Numbered from the stretch's first letter, positions 42,670-53,208 are shown. The stretch is DNA of 64,000 bases from Intrasporangium calvum (GCF_028446585.1 NZ_JAPFQL010000011.1:1-64000), one strand, 5' to 3'. Numbers and translations: made by a program. The notes: generated by a model from the letters alone, not told the origin.

Positions 42670-43734
42670 ATGCAACTCGACTGGCTCAAACCCCTGGTGG
42701 ACCTCGAGGGGCCCTTCGCCTGCGCGACGCTCGACGCGAGCAACATCGATCCGACCAGTCGCAGCCATCGACTCGCCTCGTGGGGCTCTGCCCGCAGGGA
42801 CCTCGAGCGATCCGGTGCCGACGACGCCACCCTCGATGCCCTCGACGCGGCCCTGATGGGAGACGCGAACGGTGTGGGGGAGCGCACGCACGTCGCCTGC
42901 GCCAGCAACGGCAGCCTCCTGCTCGACATCGGCATCGAGGGTCGTCCACGTCGCGAGGGTGCGTCCTTCGGCCCCGTCCCGCGGCTCATGGACGTCGTCC
43001 GGGGCCTCGACGGCAAGGAGACGTATGCCGTGGTCAAGCTGGACCGGGAGGGTGCCGACATCGAGGTGATCGACCCGACCGGAGCCCTCGTCAGCGCGAC
43101 GGACGTCACCGGTGACCATGACGAGCTTCGCAAGGTGGCTGCCGGGGGAGCGTCCCAGCGGCGGTTCCAGGCTCGGGCGGAGGACTCCTGGAAGCGCAAC
43201 GCCACGCAGGTGGCCGCCGAGCTGGACCGGCTGGTCCGGAGGATCCGGCCCGGTGTGGTGTTCCTCGAGGGGGAGGACCACATGACCTCCTACCTCGTGG
43301 AGCAGGCGCCGGGCGCGCTGGCCGACCGCATCGTGCGGCTGGACACCGGGGGCCGGGCGGCCGGCACGTCCGAGGCCGCTGAGGTCACGGCGCGCGACCG
43401 GGAGCTGGCTCGGCTGCGCGCGGAGCGGGATGCTCGCCTCATCGAACGGTTCGGCGACGCGACGGGTGCGGGGTCGGCCGTCGAGGGCTGGGACGCCGTG
43501 CAGGCGGCGATCGCAAAGGCCCAGGTCGCCCACGTGCTGCTCCACCCGGACGTCTGGGAGCGGCCGGACTCCGCGGCCACGCGGGACGGCGGGAGCAACC
43601 ATGACGAGGACGCGCTGCTCTGGGCGCTCGCCCCGGTCGGTGCCGAGCTGTCGCTGGTGGCCCAGCCCTTCGAGGCCAAGGACGGCATCGGGGCCATCCT
43701 GCGCTGGAACGACGCGTCGACGCCGCAGGCCTAG
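42670..43734 (+). CDS. Bacterial eRF1-like protein (baeRF/Vms1 family, Rv2629 type)
   Basis: 354 residues related to the mycobacterial Rv2629 group of peptide-release-factor 1-like proteins: a middle domain with VVFLEGEDHMTSYLVEQ and a C-terminal segment with HDEDALLWALAPVGAEL. Relatives such as Vms1 release peptides from stalled ribosomes or protect against stress. ATG 42670 has GGAGG seven bases upstream. The glutaredoxin gene starts 9 bases after its stop. Confidence 0.75.
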   Translation: MQLDWLKPLVDLEGPFACATLDASNIDPTSRSHRLASWGSARRDLERSGADDATLDALDAALMGDANGVGERTHVACASNGSLLLDIGIEGRPRREGASFGPVPRLMDVVRGLDGKETYAVVKLDREGADIEVIDPTGALVSATDVTGDHDELRKVAAGGASQRRFQARAEDSWKRNATQVAAELDRLVRRIRPGVVFLEGEDHMTSYLVEQAPGALADRIVRLDTGGRAAGTSEAAEVTARDRELARLRAERDARLIERFGDATGAGSAVEGWDAVQAAIAKAQVAHVLLHPDVWERPDSAATRDGGSNHDEDALLWALAPVGAELSLVAQPFEAKDGIGAILRWNDASTPQA

Positions 43735-43743
43735 CATGGGCCC

Positions 43744-44001
43744 ATGCGTGCAGGCGAGCCTCGAGTCACCCTGGTCGGCCGACCCGGCTGTCACCTCTGC
43801 GACGAGGCGAAGCTCGTCATCGAGCGGGTGACCCGCGAGCTCGGTGAGTCGTGGGAGGAGCGCTCGATCGACGACAACGACGAGCTGCGCGCCAAGTACG
43901 CCGATCAGATCCCCGTGACGCTGGTCGACGGGCAGCGGCATGACTTCTGGCGGGTCGACGAGGCCAGGCTGCGCGCCGCGTTGCAGTCCCCACGACGCTG
44001 A
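43744..44001 (+). CDS. Glutaredoxin family protein
   Basis: 85 residues with an N-terminal CHLC redox motif and DUF836-type thioredoxin fold; QIPVTLVDGQRHDFWRVD is the cis-Pro region. Its place before rex and hemA is the same in streptomycetes and mycobacteria, so a role in redox control or haem synthesis has been suggested, not proven. Confidence 0.85.
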   Translation: MRAGEPRVTLVGRPGCHLCDEAKLVIERVTRELGESWEERSIDDNDELRAKYADQIPVTLVDGQRHDFWRVDEARLRAALQSPRR

Positions 44002-44058
44002 GCCAGGCAGCACATGGTGGCAGCAATGTCCATGTGGTGGAGGTAATGCTCGCTCACT

Positions 44059-44087
44059 TTGTGCATAGGTTCACAAACGTCTAGCCT
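44059..44087 (+). promoter_or_regulatory. rex promoter with Rex operator
   Basis: TTGTGCA-TAGG-TTCACAA (44059-44076) differs by one base from the Rex operator TTGTGAA-N4-TTCACAA. The same stretch forms the promoter: TTGTGC, a 17-base spacer, TAGCCT (44082-44087). Rex bound here would cover the -35 and spacer, giving repression of rex-hemACD when NADH is low. Confidence 0.85.
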
Positions 44088-44178
44088 GAATGGGTACCCA
44101 CGTGCTCCGCGTTCGTGGCCTTCCGGGCGAACCCGCGAGGGCCCGACCGCCTCAGATGAGAGGAGCCGGTGACCAAGC

Positions 44179-44907
44179 GTGTCGGCCGACCCAGCAGTGC
44201 GTCGCGAGATCCCCGACGCGACCGTCGCGCGGCTCCCTGAGTACCTTCGATCCCTCTCGCGGCTCGCGGAGCAGGGTGTGCTGTCCGTCTCGTCAGAGGA
44301 GCTGTCGGCGGCCGTTGGGGTGCGCTCGGCCCAGCTGCGCAAGGACTTGAGCCACTTGGGGTCCTACGGTGTCCGCGGCGTCGGCTACGAGGTGGACACC
44401 CTCGCCTTCGAGATCTCCCGCGCTCTCGGGTTGACCCAGGACTGGCCCGTGGCCATCGTCGGGATGGGCAACCTCGGCCACGCGCTCGCCTCCTACTCCG
44501 GTTTCGTCACCAAGGGGTTCCGCATCGTCGCCCTCTTCGACGACGACCCTGCCTTGCGGGGCGAGACGGTCGCAGGGGTGGCGATCCAGCCCTTTCGCGA
44601 GCTGCGCTCCCGGCATGGGGCCGATCCCATCGCCATCGGCGTGATCGCGACCCCGGCCGCTGCCGCGCAGACGGTGTGTGACGAGCTCGTGGAGGTCGGC
44701 GTCCGGTCGATCCTCAACTTCGCTCCAGCGGTCCTCTCCGTGCCCGAGGACGTCGACGTCCGGCGCGTCGACCTCTCGACGGAGCTGCAGATCCTTGCCT
44801 TCCATGCACAGCAGAAGGCCCTGGCGGGGCTCCAGCCGGTCGGGGCGGCCCACGCCCTCGACGGCTGCGTGGCCCACGCTGCAGACCCCGAGGCGGTGGC
44901 GACATGA
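44179..44907 (+). CDS. rex: Redox-sensing transcriptional repressor Rex
   Basis: 242 residues: N-terminal winged helix (SSEELSAAVGVRSAQLRKDLSHLGSYG) and Rossmann domain with VAIVGMGNLGHALASY, sensing NADH/NAD+. GTG 44179 lies 13 bases after AGGAG, rather long. The stop overlaps hemA by ATGA. It should bind the operator upstream of itself and control haem and respiratory genes, as in Streptomyces coelicolor. Confidence 0.95.
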   Translation: MSADPAVRREIPDATVARLPEYLRSLSRLAEQGVLSVSSEELSAAVGVRSAQLRKDLSHLGSYGVRGVGYEVDTLAFEISRALGLTQDWPVAIVGMGNLGHALASYSGFVTKGFRIVALFDDDPALRGETVAGVAIQPFRELRSRHGADPIAIGVIATPAAAAQTVCDELVEVGVRSILNFAPAVLSVPEDVDVRRVDLSTELQILAFHAQQKALAGLQPVGAAHALDGCVAHAADPEAVAT

Positions 44908-46283
44908 GCCTGCTGGTGATCGGACTGTCCCACCACACGGCGCCGCTCGCCGTCCTCGAAGGGCTGGCGGAGTCGCCGGACCGGGCGGCCAACATCGCGT
45001 CGACAGTTCTCTCCTCGGCCACGGCGACCGAGGTCGTCGTCGTGTCGACGTGCAACCGGCTCGAGGTCTACGCCGAGGTCCCCGCCTTCCACCCGGCGGT
45101 GGCGGCCATCGGTGAGGCGCTCGCCACCGCGGCCGGCACGCGGCCCGAAGGGCTGCCCTGCGGCCTCGACGTCCGGCCGGCCGACCCGGCAGAGGAACTC
45201 GCCGTCCGGGCCGAGGGCATCGCCGACCACCTCTACGTCCGCTTCGACGACAGCGCCGTGGCGCACACCTTCACCGTCGCCTGCGGCCTCGACTCGATGG
45301 CTGTCGGAGAGGCCCAGATCCTCGGTCAGATGCGGGACGCGCTCGCCGTGGCCCAGCAGACCGGCCGCGCCGGGGAGTCGCTCAACTCCCTCTTCCAGCA
45401 CGCGCTGCGGGTGGGCAAGCGGGCCCACTCCGAGACGGACATCGACCAGCACTCCCTGTCGCTCGTCCAGATGGGGCTCGAGGAAGCGGAGAAGGTCCTC
45501 GGCGACCTCTCGGGCTGCCGCGCCGCCGTCGTCGGCGCTGGCGCGATGAGCGGCCTCGCCGTGGCCACCGCGGCACGCTCCGGAATCAACGACCTGACCG
45601 TCGTCAACCGGACGCCCTCTCGCGCCGAGCGTCTCGCGGCGTCGGTCGGCGGCACGGCCCGCCCCTGGGGCGAGCTGGAGCACGTCATCCTGGCGAGCGA
45701 CCTGGTCATCACGTGCACGGGAGCGGTCGGTCACGTCATCCCCGCGGAGCTCGTGGCTCGCAGCGCAGCTGCTCGGGACGGGCGACCGCAGGTGTTCATC
45801 GACCTCGCGTTGCCCCGGGACGTCGCCCCGGCGGACAGCTGGGCCGAGCCGGTGGCCACCGCGCGGGTGATCGACCTCGAGGAGCTCGGGGTGCTCCTCG
45901 CCGGCCGCGCGGATCTCCAGCAGGTCGACCGCGTCGGTGAGCTCGTGACCGCCGAGGTCGCCGACTACCTGACCCGTCGGATCGAGAAGAAGGTGGCCCC
46001 CACCGTGGCGGCCCTCCGGTCTCGGGCGGCCGCCGTCGTGGCCACCGAGCTCGACCGGCTCCACCAGAAGGTGCCCGACCTCGACGACGGGACCCGTGCC
46101 GAGATCGGCCGCGCCGTGCACCGCATCGTCGAGAAGCTGCTCCACACGCCGACGGCGCGCATCAAGGAGTTCGCGGTCGACCCCAACCGTCCGGACTACG
46201 CGGCTGCGCTGCGTGAGCTGTTCGACCTCGAGCCCAAGGATGTGGCCAACGTGTCCTCACCACCCAAGCGAGGAGTCTCATGA
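44904..46283 (+). CDS. hemA: Glutamyl-tRNA reductase
   Basis: First committed step of the C5 tetrapyrrole pathway: reduces glutamyl-tRNA to glutamate-1-semialdehyde. 459 residues with nucleophile Cys50 in [22 protein letters not shown], and NADPH site [11 protein letters not shown], followed by the helical dimerisation domain. Coupled by ATGA overlaps to both rex and hemC. Confidence 0.97.
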   Translation: MSLLVIGLSHHTAPLAVLEGLAESPDRAANIASTVLSSATATEVVVVSTCNRLEVYAEVPAFHPAVAAIGEALATAAGTRPEGLPCGLDVRPADPAEELAVRAEGIADHLYVRFDDSAVAHTFTVACGLDSMAVGEAQILGQMRDALAVAQQTGRAGESLNSLFQHALRVGKRAHSETDIDQHSLSLVQMGLEEAEKVLGDLSGCRAAVVGAGAMSGLAVATAARSGINDLTVVNRTPSRAERLAASVGGTARPWGELEHVILASDLVITCTGAVGHVIPAELVARSAAARDGRPQVFIDLALPRDVAPADSWAEPVATARVIDLEELGVLLAGRADLQQVDRVGELVTAEVADYLTRRIEKKVAPTVAALRSRAAAVVATELDRLHQKVPDLDDGTRAEIGRAVHRIVEKLLHTPTARIKEFAVDPNRPDYAAALRELFDLEPKDVANVSSPPKRGVS

Positions 46284-47230
46284 CGGTCCTCCGTCTCGGC
46301 ACCCGGCGCTCTGCCCTGGCGACGACCCAGTCCGGCTGGGTCGCCGACCAGCTTCGCGCGGCCGGCCACGAGGTCGAGCTGGTCGAGATCACCACGGAGG
46401 GTGACGTCTCCGGCGGGTTGCTGACCACCATCGGCGGCACGGGTGTCTTCGCCGCAGCGATCCGCCAGGCCCTGGCCGACGGCCGCGTCGACGTGGCCGT
46501 CCACTCGCTCAAGGACCTGCCCACCGCCCCCGAGCCCGGCCTCGTCGTGGCTGCCGTGCCACCCCGCGAGGACAGCCGCGACGTCCTCGTCGCCCGCGAC
46601 GGGTTGACCCTCGGCGAGCTGCCGCCCGGGTCCGTCATCGGCACCGGCTCGCCGCGCCGCACGTCTCAGCTCGCCGCCCTCGGACTCGGCGTGGAGATCC
46701 GCCCGATCCGCGGCAACGTCGACACGCGGCTGCGCCTGGTCAGCTCCGGTGAGCTCGACGCCGTCATCCTCGCCCGCGCCGGCCTGGCCCGCCTCGGCCG
46801 GCTCGACGTCGTCACCGAGGTGCTCGACCCGATCCAGGTCCTGCCCGCTCCCGGCCAGGGTGCGCTCGCGGTCGAGTGCCGCGCGGACCGCCCTGACGTC
46901 ATCGCTGCCGTCGGCATCCTCGAGGACGCGGACACCCGCGCGAGCATCACGGCCGAGCGGGCCCTGCTCGCCGCCCTCGAGGCCGGCTGCACGGCCCCGG
47001 TGGGCGCTCTGGCCGAGGTCGTCGACGGCGAGGAGGGGCTCGAGCTGTCGCTGCGCGCCTTCGCCGGGACCGAGGACGGCCGAATTGACTTGCGTCGGTC
47101 CCTCACGGGTCGGTATGACGATCCAGAGGCGCTCGGCCGACGACTCGCACAGATCCTGCTCGAGGACGGCGCCGCCGACCTCGACCGGCCCTCCACCCCC
47201 GCATCCCGACCCTCGGAGCCAGTTTCGTGA
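46280..47230 (+). CDS. hemC: Hydroxymethylbilane synthase (porphobilinogen deaminase)
   Basis: Polymerises four porphobilinogens. 316 residues: start [11 protein letters not shown], catalytic Asp in HSLKDLP, GTGSPRR, and the cofactor-attachment cysteine in [10 protein letters not shown] near residue 237. Overlaps the hemD fusion with GTGA. Confidence 0.97.
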   Translation: MTVLRLGTRRSALATTQSGWVADQLRAAGHEVELVEITTEGDVSGGLLTTIGGTGVFAAAIRQALADGRVDVAVHSLKDLPTAPEPGLVVAAVPPREDSRDVLVARDGLTLGELPPGSVIGTGSPRRTSQLAALGLGVEIRPIRGNVDTRLRLVSSGELDAVILARAGLARLGRLDVVTEVLDPIQVLPAPGQGALAVECRADRPDVIAAVGILEDADTRASITAERALLAALEAGCTAPVGALAEVVDGEEGLELSLRAFAGTEDGRIDLRRSLTGRYDDPEALGRRLAQILLEDGAADLDRPSTPASRPSEPVS

Positions 47231-48873
47231 CTCGCACACGCCAGCCGTCAGAGCAGACGGCGACGACCCCCACGGTCCCGACGATGCCGGCGCGAGTCGC
47301 CTTCGTCGGGTCCGGCCCAGGCGACCCGGGGCTGCTGACCGTGCGGGCGCGCGACCTGCTCGCAGCGGCGGACGTCGTCGTGCTCGACGGCCTGATGCGC
47401 GAGGACCTCGTGCTGCAGCACACCCGCGAGGACGTGCAGATCGTCGACGCGGCCCACGGCGAGAACGGCCAGGAGCTGACCCACGCCGTCCGGGCCAAGC
47501 TCGTCGTCAAGGCCGCCAAGTCCGTGGTCAACGGCGGCATCGTCGTGCGTCTCATGGATGGCGACCCCGCCACGTTCAACGGACTCGTCGAGGAGGTGCG
47601 CGCCTGTCGCAAGGCCGGCATCACCTTCGACGTCGTCCCGGGTGTCTCCGCCGCGACCGCCGTGGCCACGTATGCCGGGGTGCCCCTCACGTCCAAGGGC
47701 ACGTCGTCGGTGCACGTCCTCAACGCCGACCAGTCCGGCCACGACCTGACCCGCTACTGCACCGACGACGACACGCTCGTCATCCTCGGGTCCCCGGAGG
47801 CCATCGGTGCGGCCCTGACCGGCCTGCTCGAGTGCGGCCGACCGGCCGAGTCGCAGGTCGCCCTCGTCGAGCAGGGCACCACGGTGCGCCAGACCTCGTG
47901 GACGACCACGCTCGCCGACGCCGAGGGAACCCTCGGCCGCCTCACCGGTGAGATCTCCGCTGCTGTGGTCTCGCCGAACGTCGCGATGCGTGACGAGTTC
48001 TCGTGGTTCGAGACCAAGCCGCTCTTCGGCTGGAAGGTCCTCGTCCCGCGCACCCAGGCGCAGGCCGGCCCGATGATCGACCGGCTGGCCGGCTACGGCG
48101 CGGTGGCCGACGTCGTGCCGACCATCTCCGTCGAGCCGCCGCGCACGCCGCAGCAGATGGAGAAGGCGATCCGTGGCCTCGTCACCGGGCGCTACGAGTG
48201 GATCGGCTTCACCTCGACCAACGCGGTGCGCGCGGTTCGCGAGCGCTTCGAGGAGCTCGGCCTCGACGCCCGGGCCTTCGCCGGCCTGAAGGTCGCCGCC
48301 GTCGGTGGCGTCACCGCGGACGCCCTCCGCGACTGGGGCATCAACCCGGATCTCGTGCCGAGCGGCGAGCAGTCGGCCGCCGGGCTCCTCGAGGTGTGGC
48401 CGGAGTTCGACGAGGTGCTCGACCCGATCAACCGGGTCCTGCTCCCGCGGGCGGACATCGCCACCGAGACCCTCGTCGCCGGGCTGCGGGACATGGGTTG
48501 GGAGGTTGACGACGTCACCGCCTACCGGACGGTGCGTGCGGCACCCCCCGCCCAGCACGTTCGTGACGCGATCAAGGGCGGCGACTACGACGCGGTCCTC
48601 TTCACGTCGAGCTCGACGGTGCGCAACCTCGTCGGCATCGCGGGCAAGCCCCACGCGGCCACCGTGGTGGCCTGCATCGGCCCGGCGACGGCCAAGACCG
48701 CCGAGGAGCACGGCCTGAGCGTCGACGTTCTCGCCCCCGAGGCATCGGCGATCAGCCTGGTCGATGCCCTGGCGGGCCACGGTGTCGGCCTGGCGGTGGC
48801 GGCGGCGGAGTCGGGTCAGCCCCTCCAGCGACCGAGCGACAAGCGGCCCGCCTCGCGGCGCCGAGCCCGCTGA
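47227..48873 (+). CDS. hemD: Fused uroporphyrinogen-III C-methyltransferase / uroporphyrinogen-III synthase
   Basis: 548 residues in two parts. The first (about 20-265) is a SAM-dependent CobA/SUMT methylase with [15 protein letters not shown] and [18 protein letters not shown]. The second (about 270-520) is uroporphyrinogen-III synthase, starting [14 protein letters not shown]. The fusion is usual in actinobacteria and links haem to sirohaem/cobalamin synthesis. GTG 47227 overlaps the hemC stop. A low-complexity tail follows. Confidence 0.95.
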   Translation: MTRTRQPSEQTATTPTVPTMPARVAFVGSGPGDPGLLTVRARDLLAAADVVVLDGLMREDLVLQHTREDVQIVDAAHGENGQELTHAVRAKLVVKAAKSVVNGGIVVRLMDGDPATFNGLVEEVRACRKAGITFDVVPGVSAATAVATYAGVPLTSKGTSSVHVLNADQSGHDLTRYCTDDDTLVILGSPEAIGAALTGLLECGRPAESQVALVEQGTTVRQTSWTTTLADAEGTLGRLTGEISAAVVSPNVAMRDEFSWFETKPLFGWKVLVPRTQAQAGPMIDRLAGYGAVADVVPTISVEPPRTPQQMEKAIRGLVTGRYEWIGFTSTNAVRAVRERFEELGLDARAFAGLKVAAVGGVTADALRDWGINPDLVPSGEQSAAGLLEVWPEFDEVLDPINRVLLPRADIATETLVAGLRDMGWEVDDVTAYRTVRAAPPAQHVRDAIKGGDYDAVLFTSSSTVRNLVGIAGKPHAATVVACIGPATAKTAEEHGLSVDVLAPEASAISLVDALAGHGVGLAVAAAESGQPLQRPSDKRPASRRRAR

Positions 48874-48890
48874 CCCAAGGACCTCACCCG

Positions 48891-49856
48891 ATGATCGAAC
48901 GACCGCGCCGGCTGCGTCAGAACCCCGCCCTCCGGGCCCTCGTCGCGGAGACGCGCCTGCACCCCAAGGACCTCGTCCTGCCGGCCTTCGTCGCCGAGGG
49001 CGCCGACTCGCCCCGGCCGATCCAGAGCATGCCCGGGGTCGTCCAGCACACGCTCGACACCCTCGCTGCCGAGGCCCGGCGCGCGGTCGACCTCGGGGTC
49101 GGCGGCATCATGCTCTTCGGGGTCCCGACCACGAAGGATGCGCGCGGCTCGGGCGGGACCGAGCCCAGCGGCATACTCAATGTTGCGTTGGAGCGGGTCC
49201 GGGCAGAGGTCGGGGACGATCTCGTCGTCATGGCCGACACGTGCCTCGACGAGTTCACCGACCACGGTCACTGCGGCGTGCTCGACGACCGCGGGCGCGT
49301 CGACAACGACGCGACGCTCGAGATCTACGGCGAGATGGCGGTCGCCCAGGCGCGCGCGGGAGCGCACGTCGTCGGCCCGTCGGGGATGATGGATGGCCAG
49401 GTGGCCGCGATCCGCGAGGCGCTCGACGACGCGGGCTTCACCGACACCGTCGTGCTCGCCTACGCCGCCAAGTACGCCTCGGCCTTCTACGGGCCGTTCC
49501 GCGACGCCGTCCAGTCGAGCCTCGAGGGCGACCGGCGCACCTACCAGCAGGACCCGGCCAACATCGTCGAGTCGCTCCGCGAGATCGACCTCGACCTCGC
49601 CGAGGGAGCCGACCTGGTGATGGTCAAGCCCGCGATGGCCTACCTCGACGTCGTCTCGGCTGCCGCGGAGCGATCCTCGGTGCCGGTCGCGGCCTACCAG
49701 GTGTCGGGCGAGTACTCGATGATCTCGGCCGCGGCGGCGAACGGCTGGATCGACCGAAGGGCCGCCGCCCTGGAGTCGCTCCTGTCGATCCGGCGGGCCG
49801 GCGCCCACGTCGTCCTCACGTACTTCGCCCTGGAAGCAGCCGACTGGCTCGGCTGA
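48891..49856 (+). CDS. hemB: Porphobilinogen synthase (delta-aminolevulinate dehydratase)
   Basis: Condenses two 5-aminolevulinate. 321 residues: catalytic Lys in [13 protein letters not shown] and VMVKPAM. The metal loop reads [14 protein letters not shown]; an Asp replaces one of the three zinc cysteines, marking the form that does not need catalytic zinc. A near copy of the dispersed element (13 of 14 bases) at 49164-49177 encodes PSGIL in a conserved loop. 17 bases after hemD. Confidence 0.96.
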   Translation: MIERPRRLRQNPALRALVAETRLHPKDLVLPAFVAEGADSPRPIQSMPGVVQHTLDTLAAEARRAVDLGVGGIMLFGVPTTKDARGSGGTEPSGILNVALERVRAEVGDDLVVMADTCLDEFTDHGHCGVLDDRGRVDNDATLEIYGEMAVAQARAGAHVVGPSGMMDGQVAAIREALDDAGFTDTVVLAYAAKYASAFYGPFRDAVQSSLEGDRRTYQQDPANIVESLREIDLDLAEGADLVMVKPAMAYLDVVSAAAERSSVPVAAYQVSGEYSMISAAAANGWIDRRAAALESLLSIRRAGAHVVLTYFALEAADWLG

Positions 49857-49979
49857 GCCGGCGATTCGATAGCCTCCTTACCGCACGTCATGACCTGCGC
49901 GAGCGTCCGAGCCAACTAGGATCTGGTCAGCCGCGGGGATTGAGCGCGCTCCAACCGGTCGAAGGGGGTGGTCGAGGTG

Positions 49980-50459
49980 ATGTCCGTGATTGACGACGTG
50001 AAGTGGCTCAGCGAGTCCGAGCAGCGGTCCTGGCGGGCCATCCTGCGGGGGACGCGACTGCTCGAGACGGCACTCGACAACGCGCTGCACGAGTCGGGCC
50101 TCCAGCTGAGCGAGTACGAGATCATCTCGATGCTCTCCGAGCACCCCTCCCAGCGCCTGCGGATGTCCGAGCTCGCCGCGATGGTGGTCCAGTCGCGCAG
50201 CCGGCTGACGCACACGGCCAAGCGCCTCGAGGCGCGCGGCTGGGTCGCGCGGGAGCAGTGCCTCGGTGACCGTCGCGGGGTCGAGCTGGTGCTCACGCCG
50301 AGCGGCCGGCAGGCGGTCGAGGACATCGCCAAGGTGCACGTGCAGAGCGTTCGCGACAACATCGTCGACATCATGACTGCCGAGCAGTTCAAGGCCATCG
50401 GTGATGCCATGGGCATCGTCCGTGACCACCTCGACCCCCAGGGGCTGACCGACGCCTGA
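49980..50459 (+). CDS. MarR family transcriptional regulator
   Basis: 159 residues with a winged helix (LRMSELAAMVVQSRSRLTHTAKRLEARGWV, wing GDRRGVELVLTPSG). ATG 49980 lies 11 bases after GAAGGGGG; GTG 49968 and 49977 are alternatives. Between hemB and hemL, possibly regulating the latter or itself. Ligand unknown. Confidence 0.85.
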   Translation: MSVIDDVKWLSESEQRSWRAILRGTRLLETALDNALHESGLQLSEYEIISMLSEHPSQRLRMSELAAMVVQSRSRLTHTAKRLEARGWVAREQCLGDRRGVELVLTPSGRQAVEDIAKVHVQSVRDNIVDIMTAEQFKAIGDAMGIVRDHLDPQGLTDA

Positions 50460-50501
50460 CCCGCCCGCTGCCCACCGGGTGGCCGCTGGGACAATGGCCC
50501 C

Positions 50502-51842
50502 ATGACTTCAGGTGCGCTCTCTGGATCGACTGCAGGCGACGGCTTCCGGGGATCGGAGGGCCTCCTGACCCGGGCGAGCGCCGTGATCCCGGGGGGTGTC
50601 AACTCGCCCGTCCGAGCCTTCCGGGCCGTCGGCGGGACCCCGCGCTTCATGGCCTCCGGCAAGGGTGCGTGGCTCACCGACGTGGACGGCAACCGCTACG
50701 TCGACCTGATCTGTTCGTGGGGGCCGATGATCCTCGGGCACGCCCACCCCGACGTCCTCCGGGCGGTCGAGGAGACGGCCGCCCGCGGCTTCTCCTTCGG
50801 CACGCCCTCGGAGAACGAGGTCGCCCTGGCGGAGGAGATCGTCGCCCGCATCGAGCCGGTCGACCAGGTGCGCCTCGTCAACAGCGGCACCGAGGCGACG
50901 ATGTCGGCGATCCGCTTGGCGCGCGGCTACACCCAGCGCGACGTCATCGTGAAGTTCTCCGGCTGCTATCACGGGCACGTCGACGCGCTGCTCGCCTCGG
51001 CCGGTTCCGGGGTGGCGACCTTCGCACTTCCCGACTCCGCGGGCGTGCCGCGGTCGAGCGCGGGCGAGACGATCGTGCTCCCCTACAACGACCTCGATGC
51101 GGTCGAGGCGGCGTTCGCCGAGCGGGGCCATGAGATCGCAGCGGTCATCACCGAGGCAGCCCCGGGCAACATGGGCGTCGTGCCTCCGGATCCCGGCTTC
51201 ACCGAGGGCCTGCGGCGGATCACGCGGGAGCACGGCGCCCTGCTCATCAGCGACGAGGTGATGACCGGCTTCCGCTGCTCGCGTGCCGGTTTCTACGGCG
51301 TCGAGGGGCCGTATGCCGCTGGGCCGGCTGACCTGTTCACCTTCGGGAAGGTGATGGGTGGCGGTTTCCCCACCGCCGCCTTCGGCGGCCGCGCCGACGT
51401 CATGGCGCTGCTCGCCCCCGCGGGCCCGGTCTACCAGGCGGGAACCCTGTCGGGAAACCCGGTCGCCTCCGCGGCCGGCCTGGCGACGCTGCGTGGGTGC
51501 ACCGACGAGGTCTACGCGCGGCTCGACGTGGCAGCCCGGGCGATCGCCGACGCGGCCTCGGAGGCCCTCACCGCCGCGTCCGTGCCGCACACGGTGCAGT
51601 GGGCGGGGTCGATGTTCTCGATCTTCTTCCGGGAGGGTCCGGTGCGGAACTACGACGAGGCCAAGACGCAGGACGTCGACGCCTTCCGTCGGTTCTTCCA
51701 CTCGATGCTCGAGCAGGGCGTGCACCTGCCGCCGAGCTCGTTCGAGAGCTGGTTCGTCTCCGCTGCCCACGACGACGCCGCCGTCGCGCACGTGGTCGAC
51801 GCCCTGCCGGCTGCGGCGCGCGCCGCGGCGGCGGGGGACTGA
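50502..51842 (+). CDS. hemL: Glutamate-1-semialdehyde 2,1-aminomutase
   Basis: PLP enzyme making 5-aminolevulinate. 446 residues: [36 protein letters not shown], catalytic Lys283 in TFGKVMGGG, and AGTLSGNP. Just before the Lys, the loop [14 protein letters not shown] is four residues longer than what I recall for mycobacterial HemL; the extra codons coincide with a dispersed-element copy (51310-51323). Confidence 0.96.
   Translation: MTSGALSGSTAGDGFRGSEGLLTRASAVIPGGVNSPVRAFRAVGGTPRFMASGKGAWLTDVDGNRYVDLICSWGPMILGHAHPDVLRAVEETAARGFSFGTPSENEVALAEEIVARIEPVDQVRLVNSGTEATMSAIRLARGYTQRDVIVKFSGCYHGHVDALLASAGSGVATFALPDSAGVPRSSAGETIVLPYNDLDAVEAAFAERGHEIAAVITEAAPGNMGVVPPDPGFTEGLRRITREHGALLISDEVMTGFRCSRAGFYGVEGPYAAGPADLFTFGKVMGGGFPTAAFGGRADVMALLAPAGPVYQAGTLSGNPVASAAGLATLRGCTDEVYARLDVAARAIADAASEALTAASVPHTVQWAGSMFSIFFREGPVRNYDEAKTQDVDAFRRFFHSMLEQGVHLPPSSFESWFVSAAHDDAAVAHVVDALPAAARAAAAGD
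51310..51323 (-). repeat. Dispersed element inside hemL
   Basis: Exact copy read in frame as Tyr-Ala-Ala-Gly in a surface loop just before the active-site lysine strand. Confidence 0.9.
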
Positions 51843-51909
51843 GGGCGCGGCGTCGCGCCATCCGAACGCCGATTCGGACGTGGGCACGACGTTTGAGAGA
51901 CTGGGAGCC

Positions 51910-52578
51910 ATGACCGCCTGGCCCGCAGACTCGAGACCGCACGTGCCGACGCGCACGGTCGTGCACCTGATGCGGCACGGCGAGGTGCACAACCCGACCG
52001 GCGTCCTCTACGGACGGCTGGAGGGCTACCACCTCTCGGACCTGGGCCGCGAGATGGCCGAGCTCGTCGCGCGGCACCTGGCGCCCAACGACATCACGGT
52101 CGTCATCGCCTCCCCGCTGGAGCGGGCCCAGCAGACGGCGGCTCCGATCGCTGCGTCCCACGGGGTGGAGATCCGCACGGATCCGCGGGTTCTGGAGTCG
52201 ACCAACTACTTCGAGGGCAGGCAGGTCGGGCTGAAGGACCTGCTGCACCCGAGCCACTGGCCCCAGCTGCTCAACCCGGTCAAGCCGTCGTGGGGGGAGG
52301 CCTACGAGGAGATCGCGACGCGCATGCTCGCCGCCATCGAGGACGCCCGACAGGCCGCCGAGGGCCACGAGGCCGTCATCGTCTCCCACCAGCTCCCGGT
52401 CTGGACGGTGCGCAACAAGCTCGAGGGCCGGCGGCTCTGGCACGACCCCCGCAAGCGTGAGTGCACCCTGGCCTCCCTCACCTCCCTCACCTACGAGGAC
52501 GGCGAGCTCGAGTCGGTCGCCTACTCGGAGCCCGCCGCCTCGCTGCTGGCCCGGGCCAGCAAGAGCGTGGGCGCCTGA
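51910..52578 (+). CDS. Histidine phosphatase family protein (phosphoglycerate mutase-like)
   Basis: 222 residues with phosphohistidine motif LMRHGEVHNP and second His in VIVSHQLPV. Mycobacterial relatives stand at the same place between hemL and the thioredoxin gene of the cytochrome c maturation cluster. Substrate unknown. Overlaps the TlpA gene by TGATG. Confidence 0.84.
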   Translation: MTAWPADSRPHVPTRTVVHLMRHGEVHNPTGVLYGRLEGYHLSDLGREMAELVARHLAPNDITVVIASPLERAQQTAAPIAASHGVEIRTDPRVLESTNYFEGRQVGLKDLLHPSHWPQLLNPVKPSWGEAYEEIATRMLAAIEDARQAAEGHEAVIVSHQLPVWTVRNKLEGRRLWHDPRKRECTLASLTSLTYEDGELESVAYSEPAASLLARASKSVGA

Positions 52579-53195
52579 TGGGCGAGCTGGACCGGCGTTC
52601 GGCCCTGCGCTGGGGAGCCGTGGCGATCGCGGGCGGGCTCGTCACGACGCTTGCCGCCTGCTCCGAGGACCCGAACTCCGTGGCCGCCCAGGCCAAGGCC
52701 GGTGACCGCAAGAACTACGTCTCCGGCGACGGCACCATCGAGCGGCTCGCCCCCGACAACCGCGGCCCCGCGGTGCGCCTCGAGGGCACGACGCTCGAGG
52801 GTGAGCCCTGGTCGACGGAGGGCAAGACCGGCACGGTCTTCGTCGTCAACGTATGGGGTTCGTGGTGCCCGCCCTGCATCGAGGAGACCCCCGACCTGCA
52901 GAAGGCGTGGGAGCAGGTGCAGGCCGACGGGCTGGACGTGCAGTTCATCGGGCTCGACAAGATGGAGAGCCCGGAGACGGGGTTGGCCTTCCAGAAAGCC
53001 AACAGGGTCACCTACCCGTCCCTCGCCTACGACGGGGGCGTGCCGATCCTGGCGCTCCAGGGCAAGGCCACCGCCACCCCGACCACACTCGTCCTCGACC
53101 GGGCGGGCCGGATCGCCGCGCGGGTCTCCGGACCCGTCACGACGAGCACGGTGATCGCCCTCGTCGACGACGTGCTCGCCGAGCCCCAGGCATGA
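52578..53195 (+). CDS. TlpA/ResA-like thioredoxin lipoprotein
   Basis: 205 residues: a twin-Arg-free signal region ending in lipobox LAAC (Cys about 28), then a thioredoxin fold with the redox motif WCPPC and GKATATPTTLVLD. Anchored outside the membrane, it would reduce apocytochrome c cysteines using electrons from CcdA. First of four genes of system II. Confidence 0.9.
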   Translation: MGELDRRSALRWGAVAIAGGLVTTLAACSEDPNSVAAQAKAGDRKNYVSGDGTIERLAPDNRGPAVRLEGTTLEGEPWSTEGKTGTVFVVNVWGSWCPPCIEETPDLQKAWEQVQADGLDVQFIGLDKMESPETGLAFQKANRVTYPSLAYDGGVPILALQGKATATPTTLVLDRAGRIAARVSGPVTTSTVIALVDDVLAEPQA

Positions 53196-53208
53196 GCAGC
53201 CGCCGCCC

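Noticed and set aside
43022-43033. Further dispersed-element copy (CGTATGCCGTGG)
   Set aside because: Matches the core only over nine bases and lacks the central C; ordinary coding sequence.
49857-49979. tRNA or riboswitch in the hemB-marR spacer
   Set aside because: No cloverleaf or T-box-like elements could be drawn; treated as an ordinary promoter region.
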